Assembly (NCBI GenBank): GCA_020726505.1 | Contig: JAHLEZ010000001.1 | Location: forward strand, 3,658,001 to 3,722,000 | Length of the DNA: 64,000 nucleotides | DNA from: Leptodontidium sp. MPI-SDFR-AT-0119 | Lineage: Eukaryota > Ascomycota > Leotiomycetes > Helotiales > Leptodontidiaceae | Reading direction: 5' to 3' | Part shown: positions 47,897 through 60,053 of the stretch, one piece after another | Layout: the number at the start of each line of letters is the position of its first letter | Numbering within the stretch: the stretch's first letter is position 1 | Position numbers and translations under genes: made by a program | Notes under the pieces: generated by a model | What the model was told of the DNA's origin: nothing | The model's database searches: none | What the model saw: the letters and a program-made list of their open reading frames with translations, nothing else

Positions 47897-49873
47897 ATGG
47901 GCGCTCTTTGTTCTACCGTTGATAAAGACGGGGACGATTCACCAGAGGTGAAGGCTCGGTCTCAGCATTTCCCTCAAGCAACTCGAAGACTTCGAAAGAT
48001 CCCTCAGTTTGGACGACCGGGAACGAGATCTCAAGATCCAGACCACATGACCGACCCCGACATGGACGCCTACAATCAGGCGTTGGAGGAACTTCAATTA
48101 GAGGAGAAATCAAGGGCCTTCGATGCTCAGCTTACGGCCGCGTCATCAAACATCGAGAAGACTGCCGCTGAGATAGTTCAGAAGATCCGAGGCTATGATT
48201 GGGACAACACCTACGGCAAACCACTAAATGTGACCGGCAAGAGAGTGCAAGGGGAGCATTTCCTCGGCAATGTGGACCTCATCAACAAGACGGAACTGTT
48301 CAAGATTGCGAAAAAGATGCCAAAGGGTGCCCATCTTCACATCCACTTCAACTCATGTCTTCCAGCCAAGTTCCTCATCAAGCAGGCTCGGGATATCGAT
48401 GCAATGTACATTCGAAGTACACTTCCATTGACAACACGTCAAAACTGGGTCGACTCCAGGATATCATTTATGGTCATGACTCCTCACGAGGCAACTCATA
48501 TCAAAGATTCAGACGGCAATGAGCAATCAGTCGACTTGGGCAACGTCTTCGACGAGGAGTACGTCTCGAACAGATGGATGCCTTACAAGCAGTTTCAGCG
48601 CCAGTTCTTCTTCCGAGACGATTCAGGTCGCGAGTGGCAGCGGACAACTGGCGCTGAGGCGTGGCTAGAGACGAAGATGCATATCTCAGAGGAAGAAGCT
48701 CACGGCACTAGGCAGACCAGCCGAGGGTAAGTTCGAGCATTTCTCCTCATCGCAATGTAACTAACCAAGACAGTATCTGGGAGAAATTCAACCACCGCAC
48801 ACAAATGATGAAAGGCCTATTCGCCTACGAATCCGCGTTTAGAAATTACACGAGAGCATGTATCATGGATTTTGTCCAGGATAACATTCAATATGCCGAG
48901 ATCCGACCTAACTTCATGGCGACCAACTCTCTGAAGACGGACGACGGAGTTAACTCGATCCACAACGAAGGGATCATGAAGATCATCGACGAAGAGCTCC
49001 GAAATACCATGGCGCAAATCAGCGAGAGTGGACAGTACTTTGGAGGCATGAAAGTTATTTACTGCACACCACGATCGTTCAAGAAGGAGAAGGTAGAGGC
49101 TTCTCTAAACGAGTGCATAGATCTGAAGCTCAAGTTTAGACATTTACTATGTGGTAAGTGGTAGCGTCTCTCTGAGGCAGGCCCGTGCTAATAGCCGTGC
49201 AGGTTTTGATCTTGTTGGTCATGAAGAGATGGGCAACGAACTTCGACACTTCGTTCCCGAATTTCTAAGCTTCAGGAGAAAGTGCGATGCCCAAAAACTA
49301 GACCTCCCTTTCTTGTTTCACTGCGGCGAGACACTCGATGTCGGTGACAAAGTTGACGGCAACCTCTTCGATGCTGTCCTTCTCAACTCGAAACGAATCG
49401 GTCACGGATATGCCATCGCGAGACATCCTGTGATCATGGAGAAGTTCAAGGAGAAGGGAATCGCCATCGAATCTTGTCCGATATCGAACGAGATATTAGG
49501 TCTGACTCCTAACATTGCCGGTCATCACCTGCCTATTTTATTGGCAAACAATGTACCCTGCACAATCAACAGTGACAACGCCACATTCTACAAGTAAGTA
49601 CCTCGCTCTCCGTTCTGGAAACTCATACTAATTCGTTCTAGATCCTCTCTATCACACGATTTCTACCAAGTTATGATTGGCGCCGAGTCCATGAGTTTAC
49701 AAGGCTGGAAACAGCTTGCCAAATGGAGTCTGGAACACAGCTGCATGGATCCAGATCAACTAAAGACAGTCACCGCCGAGTGGACAAAGAGGTGGGACGA
49801 GTTCTGCCAATGGATCGTCGATGAATATGGCCCGATGATGCAGAATTGGGAGCCTGAACCAGGACGCCATTGA
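47897..49873 (+). CDS. Adenosine deaminase/ADGF-type hydrolase with N-myristoylation signal
   Basis: Four exons, 47897-48726, 48774-49153, 49203-49593 and 49642-49873, in phase, encode 610 residues. The protein has the metal-dependent adenosine/AMP deaminase fold: HxH of the first strand (GAHLHIHFNSCLP, about residues 144-156), FHCGETLDVG, the KRIGHGYAIARHP helix and CTINSDNATF at the end of the barrel. It resembles ADGF/CECR1 enzymes, which deaminate adenosine to inosine, but those are secreted. Here there is no signal peptide; instead the start MGALCSTVDK fits N-myristoylation on Gly2 with a palmitoylatable Cys5. In classical deaminases the last motif is SDDP; here it reads SDNA, so substrate or rate may differ. 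A cytosolic, membrane-attached purine deaminase is the best guess. Confidence 0.9.
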
Positions 49874-51103
49874 AGTCCTGGTATCAGCACTCGGATTTTA
49901 CAAACATCATTCAGTTCCCATTCCTTTTGAGGCCGACCTTGGCATCAGAAGTCCCATAATATGTCTCCATTACATGCATGGTATTCTCGGACGGCAGGAG
50001 CTGGTGGTAGAGGTCGAAAAGCTACGAAGTATTCTACAGAGAATCCCGGGGGGTTGGTTTCCTAGGGAGGGCGTTCTTCAGGCGTCTGGCGTTTCGAGAC
50101 GGGTTACTTCAGAGATACCTAGGGGGTTTTGTACACTGTATAAACTATTCAGCACGATTTCAAGCATGCCTTCAGTTTTCTGTTTCTCGCAATTTTTACG
50201 ACTCGGCCGCCAAAGATGTACCAAGTATTTAGTGAGCAGATTCAATGTTTGTAGCCTGCTCATGATACACCCGCCGCCTGAAGACTGAGGCAACTCTGTG
50301 CAAGGTTTCGATGTTGGGATGATCCGTAGGGCTGAGATGCAGACCCACCTTTCTGGCTCGTGTCTTTTTTTAACTGGACAGTAACTCGCTAACAAACAAC
50401 CTAACTAGACTTCCTCCTCCATCTTCAAAGTTCACAGCGCCAATTCCAGTTCGCTGTTCGAAACAAAAAGAAAAGATTCAAGAGAAGTTCCATTTTGCTA
50501 ACCTTTGGATGAACCTGATATCCTTCTGGGACCGAAACCACGGCCCGTGCCTGGTACTGCCGAGACCTTATTCCGACGTCACAACTCCTAACATGAAATG
50601 AAACAACTCTTCTGCACCCAAGCACTCGAAGCAGGAAGCACTTCGTTTCCAATCTCCCCCAACGATGAAGTGTATTCCCTTTTGAGGCAGATGTACGCCG
50701 GGTGGTCTTTTGAATGGCTGCAGAAAGGTTTCATGTGCCGCAGGTGTCAGCTGGACTCTTGGCATATCACCCAACTCACCCCGTAGCCCCAACCTCTGAT
50801 CGGTATCCACCTCCATTTGGAGCTGAGGCTGAGAAATGGGCTCAGATGGATTCTTCTGCAACCCTTTCCCGCTTGCTTTCAATTTCTCGTTACTAATGCA
50901 CACCTAGGACAGCCTCACTGCATCTCTAGGTTCTTTCTCTATTTTCTTTCTCGCACGAAAGCTCTTACAGAGCTCAATTCCCATCTGCGAAAAACTTCCC
51001 TAAAACGACCTCCAGAACAAGCATTTCTACTCGACTCGAACCCACAATAAAACAAGTCTTGGCAGAACGACCAGAGCTGGGAGATTCTGGATAGCTCTAG
51101 AAG
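49874..51103. other. Intergenic region between deaminase and membrane-protein genes
   Basis: About 1.2 kb with only short overlapping frames and no motif. Confidence 0.55.
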
Positions 51104-52501
51104 ATGTCGAACTGGTTCCCCTCGGGCACAAAAGGAGAAAATGGATGGAGATTGGATATCGTCTCTCTGCTGGCCGTTGTGGGAGAGAGTTCCATCGAGG
51201 AACACTCCCAAGCCCTGACAGCATCATGGACCTGCATCCTCCCACGAATCATCCCCGCGCCGCAAGTCCTCCTCAAGCCCTCCCGACCGACTCGAATGCC
51301 CTTCCTCAACGCCGCAGTTGTAGGGGTTCACAATGGGACACTCGTACCAACACTCAACTACTTCCCGAATATCATGCACCCGATCGAGGATCTGCCGCCG
51401 TTCATATTCAAGGTCCTGCAGATCACGCACAAGGGAGAGAAGGCGCCGACGATTCCCCTCCATCCCGGGCAGGAGAAGACGAATAATAGCAACAGGTCGA
51501 AGAATGATCTAGCTTCCACATCAGCAAGCATAGAGATGGGAATGATCGAAAACGGACCTCCGACTCCCCTCGAGCACCCTACGATCCGGCGGACGCTCAC
51601 ACGCATGGTGACGCAGCAAGACAAGGAGAAACCCCGGGTGCCGCCCCAGAAATTCTCGCCGCTGAATATCCTCTCCCTAGGATCCTTTCTCGTCACGGTG
51701 GGCTTGATCATCGGGGCGATATTCTTGAAAGATGGGACCGCTATTCTGGCTGTTTGTGTTATCTCCATGGCGTCATCTATTGTGGGGTATGCTTCGTGGT
51801 GGCAGCCAGTCCTCATGAAGCGGTCTTTCAAGTCAAAAGTCCCTGCAGGAGATGTCGTCATCCGTACTCGTGAAGGAGCATTCCTTCTTGTTAGATGCAA
51901 TGAAGATGTAGCTCGAGAGCTATACACAGGAACAGAAGAATGTCAGTATTATGTCGGAACACAGATGTACCGCATCCTTGTGGGGACGGGGACGTTCCTA
52001 CTGATGGCGTCTGTGGTGTTGATGGGTAACTGCGAGTTCGCAATGCAAGCCGCTATCGGCTTATCATACATAATCCTCAACGGACTATTCTGGGCCGCAT
52101 CTCTCGTTTCAAAGGACTTATTCTGGGATCTCTCGAACTACGAATGTAAAGACATCACACCCAAAGATGCAAAGAACGCTAATCTACCACAAGATGATAC
52201 GCTGGAAGGCCGGCCATCGTTCACGCGCACTGTATGGTACGCTATTCGCGAAACGAAGAAGATCGGGTGGATTACGAGGGGAGGGGTGGCTCCTAAGACG
52301 GATCAGTGGGATGCTTGGCTGAAAGCTGCGGAGGAGAATGCTATTGCGGGAAATAGAGAGTGGAATGCTGTTGAAATGAGAGAGGCTATGGTTGGGCAGG
52401 CCGAGACGTCGCCGCATCCGAATAAGCCAGCTAAAATGGGGGAGGATTTGGCAGAGCAGCATGTCCCGGCTGTTGATGTCCCGCTTACGGAGAAGAGATA
52501 G
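51104..52501 (+). CDS. Four-helix fungal membrane protein, function unknown
   Basis: A single exon of 465 residues starting MSNWFPSGTKGENGW. The first 180 residues are soluble. Two adjacent membrane helices lie at about 186-208 and 212-232, a soluble segment containing VIRTREGAFLLVRCNEDVAREL and LYTGTEECQYY follows, and two more helices lie at about 291-307 and 312-336. The tail is hydrophilic. I recognise the type only as a conserved integral membrane protein found in many Pezizomycotina, with no assigned role. The pairing of two helical hairpins around a compact cytosolic domain, including the CNEDVARELYTG block, could mean a regulated sensor or transporter, which is inference. Confidence 0.82.
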   Translation: MSNWFPSGTKGENGWRLDIVSLLAVVGESSIEEHSQALTASWTCILPRIIPAPQVLLKPSRPTRMPFLNAAVVGVHNGTLVPTLNYFPNIMHPIEDLPPFIFKVLQITHKGEKAPTIPLHPGQEKTNNSNRSKNDLASTSASIEMGMIENGPPTPLEHPTIRRTLTRMVTQQDKEKPRVPPQKFSPLNILSLGSFLVTVGLIIGAIFLKDGTAILAVCVISMASSIVGYASWWQPVLMKRSFKSKVPAGDVVIRTREGAFLLVRCNEDVARELYTGTEECQYYVGTQMYRILVGTGTFLLMASVVLMGNCEFAMQAAIGLSYIILNGLFWAASLVSKDLFWDLSNYECKDITPKDAKNANLPQDDTLEGRPSFTRTVWYAIRETKKIGWITRGGVAPKTDQWDAWLKAAEENAIAGNREWNAVEMREAMVGQAETSPHPNKPAKMGEDLAEQHVPAVDVPLTEKR

Positions 52502-52898
52502 AGGATTTGAGAGGCTATATCAAAAGCATGTTCTTGTCATGTCATTGCATTGCATTTGGTTTGAGTTACGTTTGTATAGTACTATACCCCACATTTCTGA
52601 GGCCAGATGTCAAATTGAAGCTTGCCCTGTCTCTGCATGTTTTGAATTTAGCATTGGTTAATTTGCAGACTGTTTTCGAATGCACTTGTTTTACATTTGA
52701 GGAAAAGAGAACCAGGAAAGGAGTGCACAAGAATTTGATTTTGCTTGTACAGCTGAGGTCTGTTGTGTAGTACGCATGCTCAACTTCAACTGCCCCTGGT
52801 GCTAACTAGGACACCAGAGTTGTGTGCCAGGCTCTGAGCATTATTACTAGTGGACACCGACAGCCAACACATCCATATCCACATGAAATATGGAAGCT
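52502..52898. other. Short intergenic region
   Basis: About 400 bp between convergent genes; nothing recognisable besides the expected 3' ends. Confidence 0.55.
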
Positions 52899-54072
52899 CT
52901 ATTTAGAGCGCAATGGGATGATCCCTCGCACCGCCAAGCTTTGTCTCATGGCCTCCCAATCCTCCAAGGTTGGGTTTTGAGTCTTTATGTTCTTGATAGC
53001 CTCGCGTCTCAACTCCTTGTACTTGGCCATCTCGGTTGAGCGTCCCATGAGCGAGAAGTACCAGGTTGGTTGGCCGTGCTTGAAGCTACAGTTCAAACCA
53101 AAATTGTTCATGAAGGTATGCTTCCAGTAGTCTTCGTGAACGCTGCCGGTCATAGATGGATTTGTAATTCGTGTCCCACAAAGCCCAGAGTCCTGCTTTT
53201 TCGAGAGCGTTCTCGTAAGCCAGGAGGGTGTTTGCCTTGCAATCACAGCTCTGCTTTCGGATATTTTGGCAGCGGCCCATGAACTCTCCCATCATCTGCC
53301 TTCCGATGCTGCCTTTAGCACCACTGACTGCACCTGATCGAGGAATATCAGTGACAAATTTCAGAACATTGCAAATATTACTAACCGATTACGTTGCCAT
53401 CCAGATGGATGGTGTCATAATGCGTGGGATTCTCCTCGGTGATGTGGCCCGCAGTATGGTACGCCAAGTGTTTTGTGAATGAGGCGAATTTGAATTATTG
53501 GTAGAACACGAAGCAGGGCGTTAGCATTGCTCTCATGTCGTTTTCGTCGAAAGGCGCAGGTGTAGCTTTCTTTGCGGAGATCTGGCGACTCAATATTGTC
53601 CGGAACCAATCCTGTAAGCTCTCTCCGACTATCTCGTGCTGCTGACAGAAGTTCAGAACCTCCCAGACCGCCAGAGAGTCCGGCCGGTATGATGCTTCAT
53701 TCAAGGACTCATGCAGACTTCGGAGACAGGCACCGATGCTTGCGAGACAGTAATACAAGTCGACACTGGTTGAGACTGCAAGATCGACGCTATTCTGTGT
53801 TGCTTCGCCCCAGGCCTTGCTGAATTTGGCTGAATTCTTGCAGAGGATCTGCCGAGAGACCCGGAACCTGCCAAAGATCACACCATCGAGAACTTTGCCA
53901 TCCTTGCCGATGAACCTCTTGTGCTTTGTTTCCGTTGGAGGTGTTGTAAACATTCAGGATCAAGTCACCGTTTGGATCGATGATGACTACTTCAGGGAAG
54001 GGTCCGGGGGGCTGTTGACTGTTAGAAGTGAACATCATTGAAGAGGGAAGAACTTACGAAGTGGGAAGCCAT
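52899..54072 (-). pseudogene. BTB/POZ-like family member, disrupted
   Basis: Exons 54072-54058 (MASHF), 54011-53386 and 53333-52899. The domain start is EVVIIDPNGDLILNVYN, followed by FRVSRQILCKNSAKF, the BTB-like core. The frame is broken near 53932-53939 (one extra base, TCCAACGG). It is stopped by TAA at 53495-53497, where the neighbouring relative has a sense codon in an otherwise gap-free alignment (FVFYQ-stop-FKFASFTKHL against HEFDDARGFADVTRRL). It changes frame again near 53140. The tail keeps SCDCKANTLLAYENALEKAGLW, similar to the neighbour. A decayed tandem relative of the gene at 54964-56492 is the best reading; sequencing errors cannot explain the stop alone. Confidence 0.7.
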
Positions 54073-54963
54073 GTTGCTTTACTCTCAGGATGCTTCTCTG
54101 CTCAAAGATTCTTGCGTACTGTACAGTTGGGGTGTACAGAGATCGAGTTCATCCATAACAACAAGGTGTGTCGCAGTGTCGGAGTTGTAGGAGAAAGAAG
54201 GGTTGTGTGGAAAAGGTTGACCTTTTGTAGGGCAGAACCGAGGGCAGGCAGCCCGCTAGCGTGGTTACTCTCCGCTCTGAGATTCGGGTGAATTCAACTC
54301 CTCTAGACAAGCGAGCTGATCAGGCCAACAGATGTCTGGCTGTGGAAACGATAGCTGATCCTTAATGGAGCTTGGTTACCAGGCAGGCATTTGAGCATAA
54401 GAGACAACATGACCTGGGCTTCAAGGTGACCAACCTTTCTCTCTCTGATTGTGGAATACGAATATCAACATTAGAGCCTGCCCAATATCTATGTCTCGAT
54501 TTAGATTTAAGTCGATTGATTGGACTAAAGGAACACCGCATGTCTGGGAATGAATAGGTATGGATTGTGGGGTTGGAATTTTCCTACTCTTTGGAGATGC
54601 TACTCTCTTTGGGTGCACTTTTTCATTGTATTTCTCGTGTACAATGGCTACAGCTTTTGGTGCTAGTGTCAACTGCCACTGCTACTCCTATATGCATTCT
54701 CCATCTGTCTCGGGCAATTTCCAGTCCAGCTCGAGGCATAAGACAACATATATAACGATCCATGTGCCCCTCAAATCTCTAAGCCAGGTCTGCAAGCCCG
54801 CAACAAACACATCATTATCAAAACAAAGCAAATACAACAGCACTGTCTCTTCCTTTCAACACTTCACATTTCTATTATCCCCTTGTTGAACGAGTCTTGG
54901 GGATCTTTCTCTCGCGGCTACTAAAGTCGGTTGAGCTGCCACCGAAGGTCTCCTCCTCATCTC
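54073..54963. other. Intergenic between the two tandem BTB-like genes
   Basis: About 900 bp with no gene; it should contain the upstream region of the left copy and the 3' flank of the right one. Confidence 0.55.
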
Positions 54964-56492
54964 TCATCTTTCTTTTGCGGGTGTCTCGTTCTCTCTCATA
55001 GTAGTCAGGTTGTTGCTTCCTCGCAATCCAAGAGAAGTAGAACTATGGCTGGCCGTGGCAGACCCTGCAATTCTCACTCCTAATATACCGGTGGTTATCA
55101 TAGTCACGATCCTAGCCTCTCCGTCCCAGTCTAGACAAAGACCATCGAAGGAGTGTTGAGTAGAGTTGACGGTCGGGCGAACCACAGTCTTTCCAAAGTC
55201 TTCTTTGCAGAGGCTACACGTCTGGTTCGGAGGGTCGTACTCAAAGTTCCGCAAGCCGTCGAGAACCTTCTGGATTGATAGTTGGTACTTTCCAGTCAGT
55301 ACTTCCTCCAGAGGCCAGACACCTGCCTTATCCAGAGCCAACTCGTATGCAAAGAAGCCATCCTTCTTGCACGAGCAGCCACTAGCCAAGAACCTCCGAT
55401 TGGTGTATATGCCCTGATGAATCTTAGACTTCAAGTTGCCCCGTGCCGCATTGAGACCTCCTGTACTCCCCATTAGCAACTGCTTAGGGTGTTCGGATTG
55501 AAAATTACATGGGATTGGGGTGGACTTACCAATGGTTCGCTGTTGTAGATGCAAGTGGCGGAATCTGGTTGGGTTTTTCTCGGCGATATGTCCCTCATGC
55601 TCGTAGGAAAGTCTTCGAGTAACATCTGCAAAGCCTCGAGCATCATCGAACTCATGACAAAGATACATGAGTTGTCTCAGTTCGTCAACGCTGAACTTGT
55701 AGAGTCTGTTCCCGCCGTTCACTGTCAACCACTTCCTAAACCAGGAGCCGGGGGGTGGAAGCGACTGGCTTCGATGGCGATCCAGATAGTCTCGATACTT
55801 GTCGTCTTGAAACTTTCCTCCGCGACACTATCATGGAGAACTTTCATCCACAGCTCGACCGCAGCTACATTTTCATCACACATATCCAGTGTTGTGGCAC
55901 CACTTTCCACCCAGGTTCCAGATAGGTTCAGCATTGCCATGGACGGAGCTGCGTTTTCTATCATCACCTTCTTTGAGACCCTCATCGTCGCAAAGATCTC
56001 ACCCCTCATCTCTTTTCCGTTGGCTGCGGTGAAGACCCTGCTTGCTGAGTTGATGTAGAAACAAAGTACAAGATCCCCGGCTGGGTGGATTGTGATTTGT
56101 GGCAGTCCCTGCTCAAAGTCAGTTCAACATCATCCGTCATAGCTGCCACATTGACAAAGCTCACTTCAATGGTAGATGTTGAAGTGATTAGGGAGTTTGA
56201 GTCCGAAGAGTCCTGTTATGTTAAGGTGAACGATGGAGACTCGACGAAGAACTGACCGGTGGTGTGGCTATAATAGGCAACACCTGGGAGTTTGTAAGCT
56301 GTGCTGGAGAGCTTGACTCTGAAGAACTCTGCGTTGTGTTAGATGTGAGCGGCAGAGACGCGATGGAGAACTGATTGGTGGGATGGACATCTTGGAAGGA
56401 GCCTGCGATTCTGCAGGATTGGGTACTGATTCCTCACCAGAGAATACTCTGTCAAGTCCTAGAACATTAAGACCAGTCCTGATCCAATCCAT
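54964..56492 (-). CDS. BTB/POZ-like protein with cysteine-rich tail (frame uncertain)
   Basis: A multi-exon gene whose last stop is at 54964. The start MDWIRTGLNVLG (56492) is likely but 5' exon borders are unclear. The core reads QITIHPAGDLVLCFYIN, ATMRVSKKVMIENAAPSMAML and VELWMKVLHDS, a BTB-like layout, and the helical part ends in NPTRFRHLHLQQRTIG before an intron (about 55526-55456). The tail holds CSCKKDGFFAYELALDKAGVWPL, then CSLCKEDFG and FDGLCLDWD: three Cys groups that could bind zinc. The frame changes in a C6 run at 55750-55755; a seventh C would restore it, so this may be a sequencing indel or a real lesion. Function is unknown. Confidence 0.6.
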
Positions 56493-57700
56493 TTTAATGG
56501 GGGACGCGCTATTGACGTTGTAGGTCTGGGGCTCTGATGTTGAGGTTGGGGTGGAGACGAAGGGAAAGATTGGGGAGGAAGAATTCGCCGCGTATCTACC
56601 TGGATGTGTAGGACCAGCCTTGGAACCGCGACACATAGCGAGCCGCTGACAGCCAAACCCAGCCGGCGCACCGAGGGAAAACCTCCTAGGAGGAATCACG
56701 ACAGAAAAGTATCAAGCAATCGCAGTGAAATCAGCATCCACTACCATAGAGTTGCCTTAGCGGTCCATGCCATGCTGATATCATGGCCAAGATCAAGACG
56801 AACCTGGAAGGTTTGTGTTTGTGTTTGGTTCCTCGTGACTTAAATTCTGTATTCATCCCTGTTCTGAAATTGAAGACTGTCTTCTCCCGAAGGGCCGGGC
56901 AGAGAGTAGTAGGAATGCCCAAGTAAAATTATTTAGAATATTAGGAAGAGTAGTATCAAAACAGCAGTAATAATAATAAGGCCATGAATGTCTTCCCGGT
57001 GAACAATTTTCAAATTCCATTCAATAGCCTCACCACATTTTCCAAGTGTATTCAATCCCAAAGGAATTCACCTCCTGTCTCTAGCCCACGTCTCTAAAAC
57101 TTTGATTCCAATCACATAACCAAATAATCCAATGATGTCAATGGAACTTATGTCTACTACCCGTTAACATTCGTTGGCTCACCATAGGTTGATAGGATTT
57201 ATTCTATCAGACACTAGTTAAACTGCATCGAGAAATAGCGCCCATGGCGCGTCGCTGTCCCTGACCGATTTACCAAATACACATGACTGGGAGAAAAGCC
57301 TGGAAGCTCTTGCCGTTTTGACCTTCTGATTTTTTCCTTGGCCTCTTCGCTCCCCGAAGTTTGTTCCTTGGAGGCTTGTCATTTTGCTGTTGCTCTTTTT
57401 TGTTTATTTGGTGATGGTGTCTGGAATTTGTTTACGCGAGCTGTTGTTAAGCGAGAAATTGCACCGAGTTTTTTTTAGACTTTTAATCATCGATGGTTTC
57501 AAGAAGGGCGAACAGGTCCAATTACAGGTGAATACGAGAGAGCATAGAGCACAGATCAACCACAAAGAGGCATCACGGTAGACCTGGAAAGATGTCAAGA
57601 GAAAGTTAGATGGTATTGGTATCCCGAACGCCGGCGCTATCACAATCAAAATTGCCTGCTCCAAAGATCCACCCACCCCTCATCAATAATTCAAAATGAC
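56493..57700. other. Region between BTB-like gene and acyltransferase gene
   Basis: About 1.2 kb. An in-frame extension of the BTB-like gene to an ATG at 56636 is possible at the left edge. The rest is AT-richer and holds no supported gene. Confidence 0.5.
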
Positions 57701-60053
57701 TCACTCGTCCTGCCTCTCCTCGTCCTCGTCCTCGTCCTCGCCATCGCTATCATTAGCTTCTTCTTCTCCTCTAGCAAAATCACTCTGTCTTCTCCTGATC
57801 TGGCCTCGCTCCTTCATGGCGCCTCTAATCTTCATGCTGACTTCTTCAAAGCCACTCTTTGAATCTAAAGTGCTGAAACTCTTCAGCGGAAACCCCCCGG
57901 AGCCCACTGCCCCACCACCACTGCTGCTACGACTTCTGTTTCTTGACGGAGGTCGAGTAGCAAAGAGAGCAATGTTCCCGAGATTCTTGAAGGATTCGTT
58001 TCTTGGGAGATATCCATCTGAGCCTGATCCAGCAGCAATCGAAGCATCTGTATTGGTCCTTGGGAATGGAGGTGGTCCATCTGCATCGGAGATACCAGAG
58101 TGGCTGCTGTCCCTGCGGTGCTTGGACGTAGGACTTCCAGTGAAGGGATCTGCAACAATCCTGGTGGCATCGAAATCTGGGAACATTTCCGGGCCGAGTG
58201 TATTGATCACGTCGGTGACCTCAGCGCTCAATTGGGCACGTCGCTCTCGCAGCTTGTGGATGGTGTTGCTAGATTGAGGACTGAGAGACAATACCAGCGG
58301 GCGTAGAGACTTGACAATGTCCATTCCAACCTCACCAAAGCGAAGTGCAGCAAAAGTGATGGCCGGGAAGAAAATGTATCCAAAAATGACGACTGCCCAC
58401 AAAGGCACCCAATCTGGCATGTATCCTTGAACTCGATTACGGTACGTCCAATATGTGAGTAGGATCGTGTAGAAGTTGTAGAGTATCGGGGCAAATGCAA
58501 GAGCAACGAGTAATTTCCAGGTTGCCATTACGTCACGTCCTTGTAGCTTGACCGTCGAAGCCGCAAGCGCCTCCTTCGACTTCTTAATGCTGATGATTTT
58601 CGATGCAACAAACACTGGACCAAAGAGGACAAGTCCAGGAATAACCCCTATTGAGAGGACGGAGATCTTTCCAAGTCGGTAGAAGAGGAGGAAGATAACT
58701 TTTGGGATCGAGAATTTTGCGTACTCAACCTGGTGATCCCTAATGTTCAAATAGCGTAGCTGCTTATTGTAGGCGGTGACGGACTTCTTCAAGGAGACAA
58801 TTCTGGGATCATTCTTATAGTACGTGTATCCCTTGACAAGTCTCCTGTTCAGCTCCACGACCATTGGAAGTGGAAGCTTCTTGCCTGTAGGATTGTATAG
58901 TCGTCGAGCCGCTTGGATCAACATAAGGGTGTCGTAGTCTGGGCTCGTAACAGTGACTGCAACGAGCGCTTGGTAAACTGTATCAAGCAACTGGCTCACA
59001 GCCTCTCTTCGTTCGCCATTCCTGTAAAGCTCAACAAGCTCTTTGGGAACTTCGACAGGGTTTCCGAACTCAACAACAGCCCGAGATCGGAATTTGTGCG
59101 CATGGAAGTAGTTCATTCCACATGGAACAATCTTCAATCCACTGTCAGGGCTCGCTGCCAGTGCGCCAAGTGCCATGATCGCAACACCTGCTTTGAGGGG
59201 TAGCAGCTCCGTTCTGTCGTGGCTACCACCCTCTGGAAAGATACCAACGGCCCCTCCAGCGCTAAGGCGATCAAAGACCGCATCATAAACCTGTGTCTGA
59301 TCGACCTTTGGCGCGGTCTTGTATTTCGAACCTGAGAATCCTTCTGGCCCTCCCTTCACTGTCTGGTCGGCGAATTTCCCGCTGCTGCCGACATCATCCC
59401 TGCCCGTCAATTGCTGCATGGCCGCTTGACCTTTGAATGGCTTCTTCAATCTGATCTCCTCTGCGCTTATAACTTCTTCGATTTCGGCATTCGCAGCAGT
59501 ACCATTGACGCTTGGCAGGACCAGTAAGCCACCAACTTGTACCTCCTTGCCGTCAAACTTCGTGCCAACTCCGCGGACGAGAAGGGGGTCATTTATCGGA
59601 TCAGGGAGGTATATTGTTCCAGATCCTGGCTTGACCATATCGAGAGCACGTCCAACGGGGACTGCGCCAACTTTGCGCGCAAACCATCCAATAAGCCATC
59701 TGTTCATAGACTTCGCAGCAATCAGGAAGGCAGCTCGTCGGTGGCATTCTGTTCGCAGAGTTCGCATAAGGATGAGGGGATCCACAAACTAAGTAATCAA
59801 AAGTCAGCGAAATACTCTGCTAATCCTGAGATCTCCCACTTACTTGATTCGCATGCGGGGCAGCCACGAAGATTACGGGACCTCGTCGAGGGACCTTCCA
59901 TGCCCCTCGCGGATGGACTTCTCTGAAGAAGAGATCCACCAGAATAGAAAAGGTCCAGAGGAAAACATCGTAGACCCAGTTTGTCATAGGATTCCTCTCT
60001 TTGTGCTTGACCTGGTGCGGCATGTGGTCGTGGATTTCTGGTTCTTTTGCCAT
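57701..60053 (-). CDS. SCT1: Glycerol-3-phosphate/dihydroxyacetone-phosphate acyltransferase (Sct1/Gpt2 type)
   Basis: Two exons, 60053-59844 and 59788-57701, in phase, encode 765 residues. The acyltransferase block I is split by the intron: APHANQ then FVDPLILMRT (about residues 65-80). Later come VGAVPVGRA, the substrate-binding FPEGGSHDRTELLPLKAG and VPCGMNYFHAHKFRSRAVVEFG. Membrane segments are at about 30-50 and, after the catalytic domain, four or so between 400 and 540 (VIFLLFYRLGKISVLSIGVIPGLVLFG, LLVALAFAPILYNFYTIL). The Ser-rich acidic tail (GEDEDEDEERQDE) is a likely phosphoregulatory region, as in yeast Sct1. It makes lysophosphatidate from glycerol-3-phosphate and acyl-CoA in the ER, the first step of phospholipid and storage-lipid synthesis. 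Confidence 0.93.
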
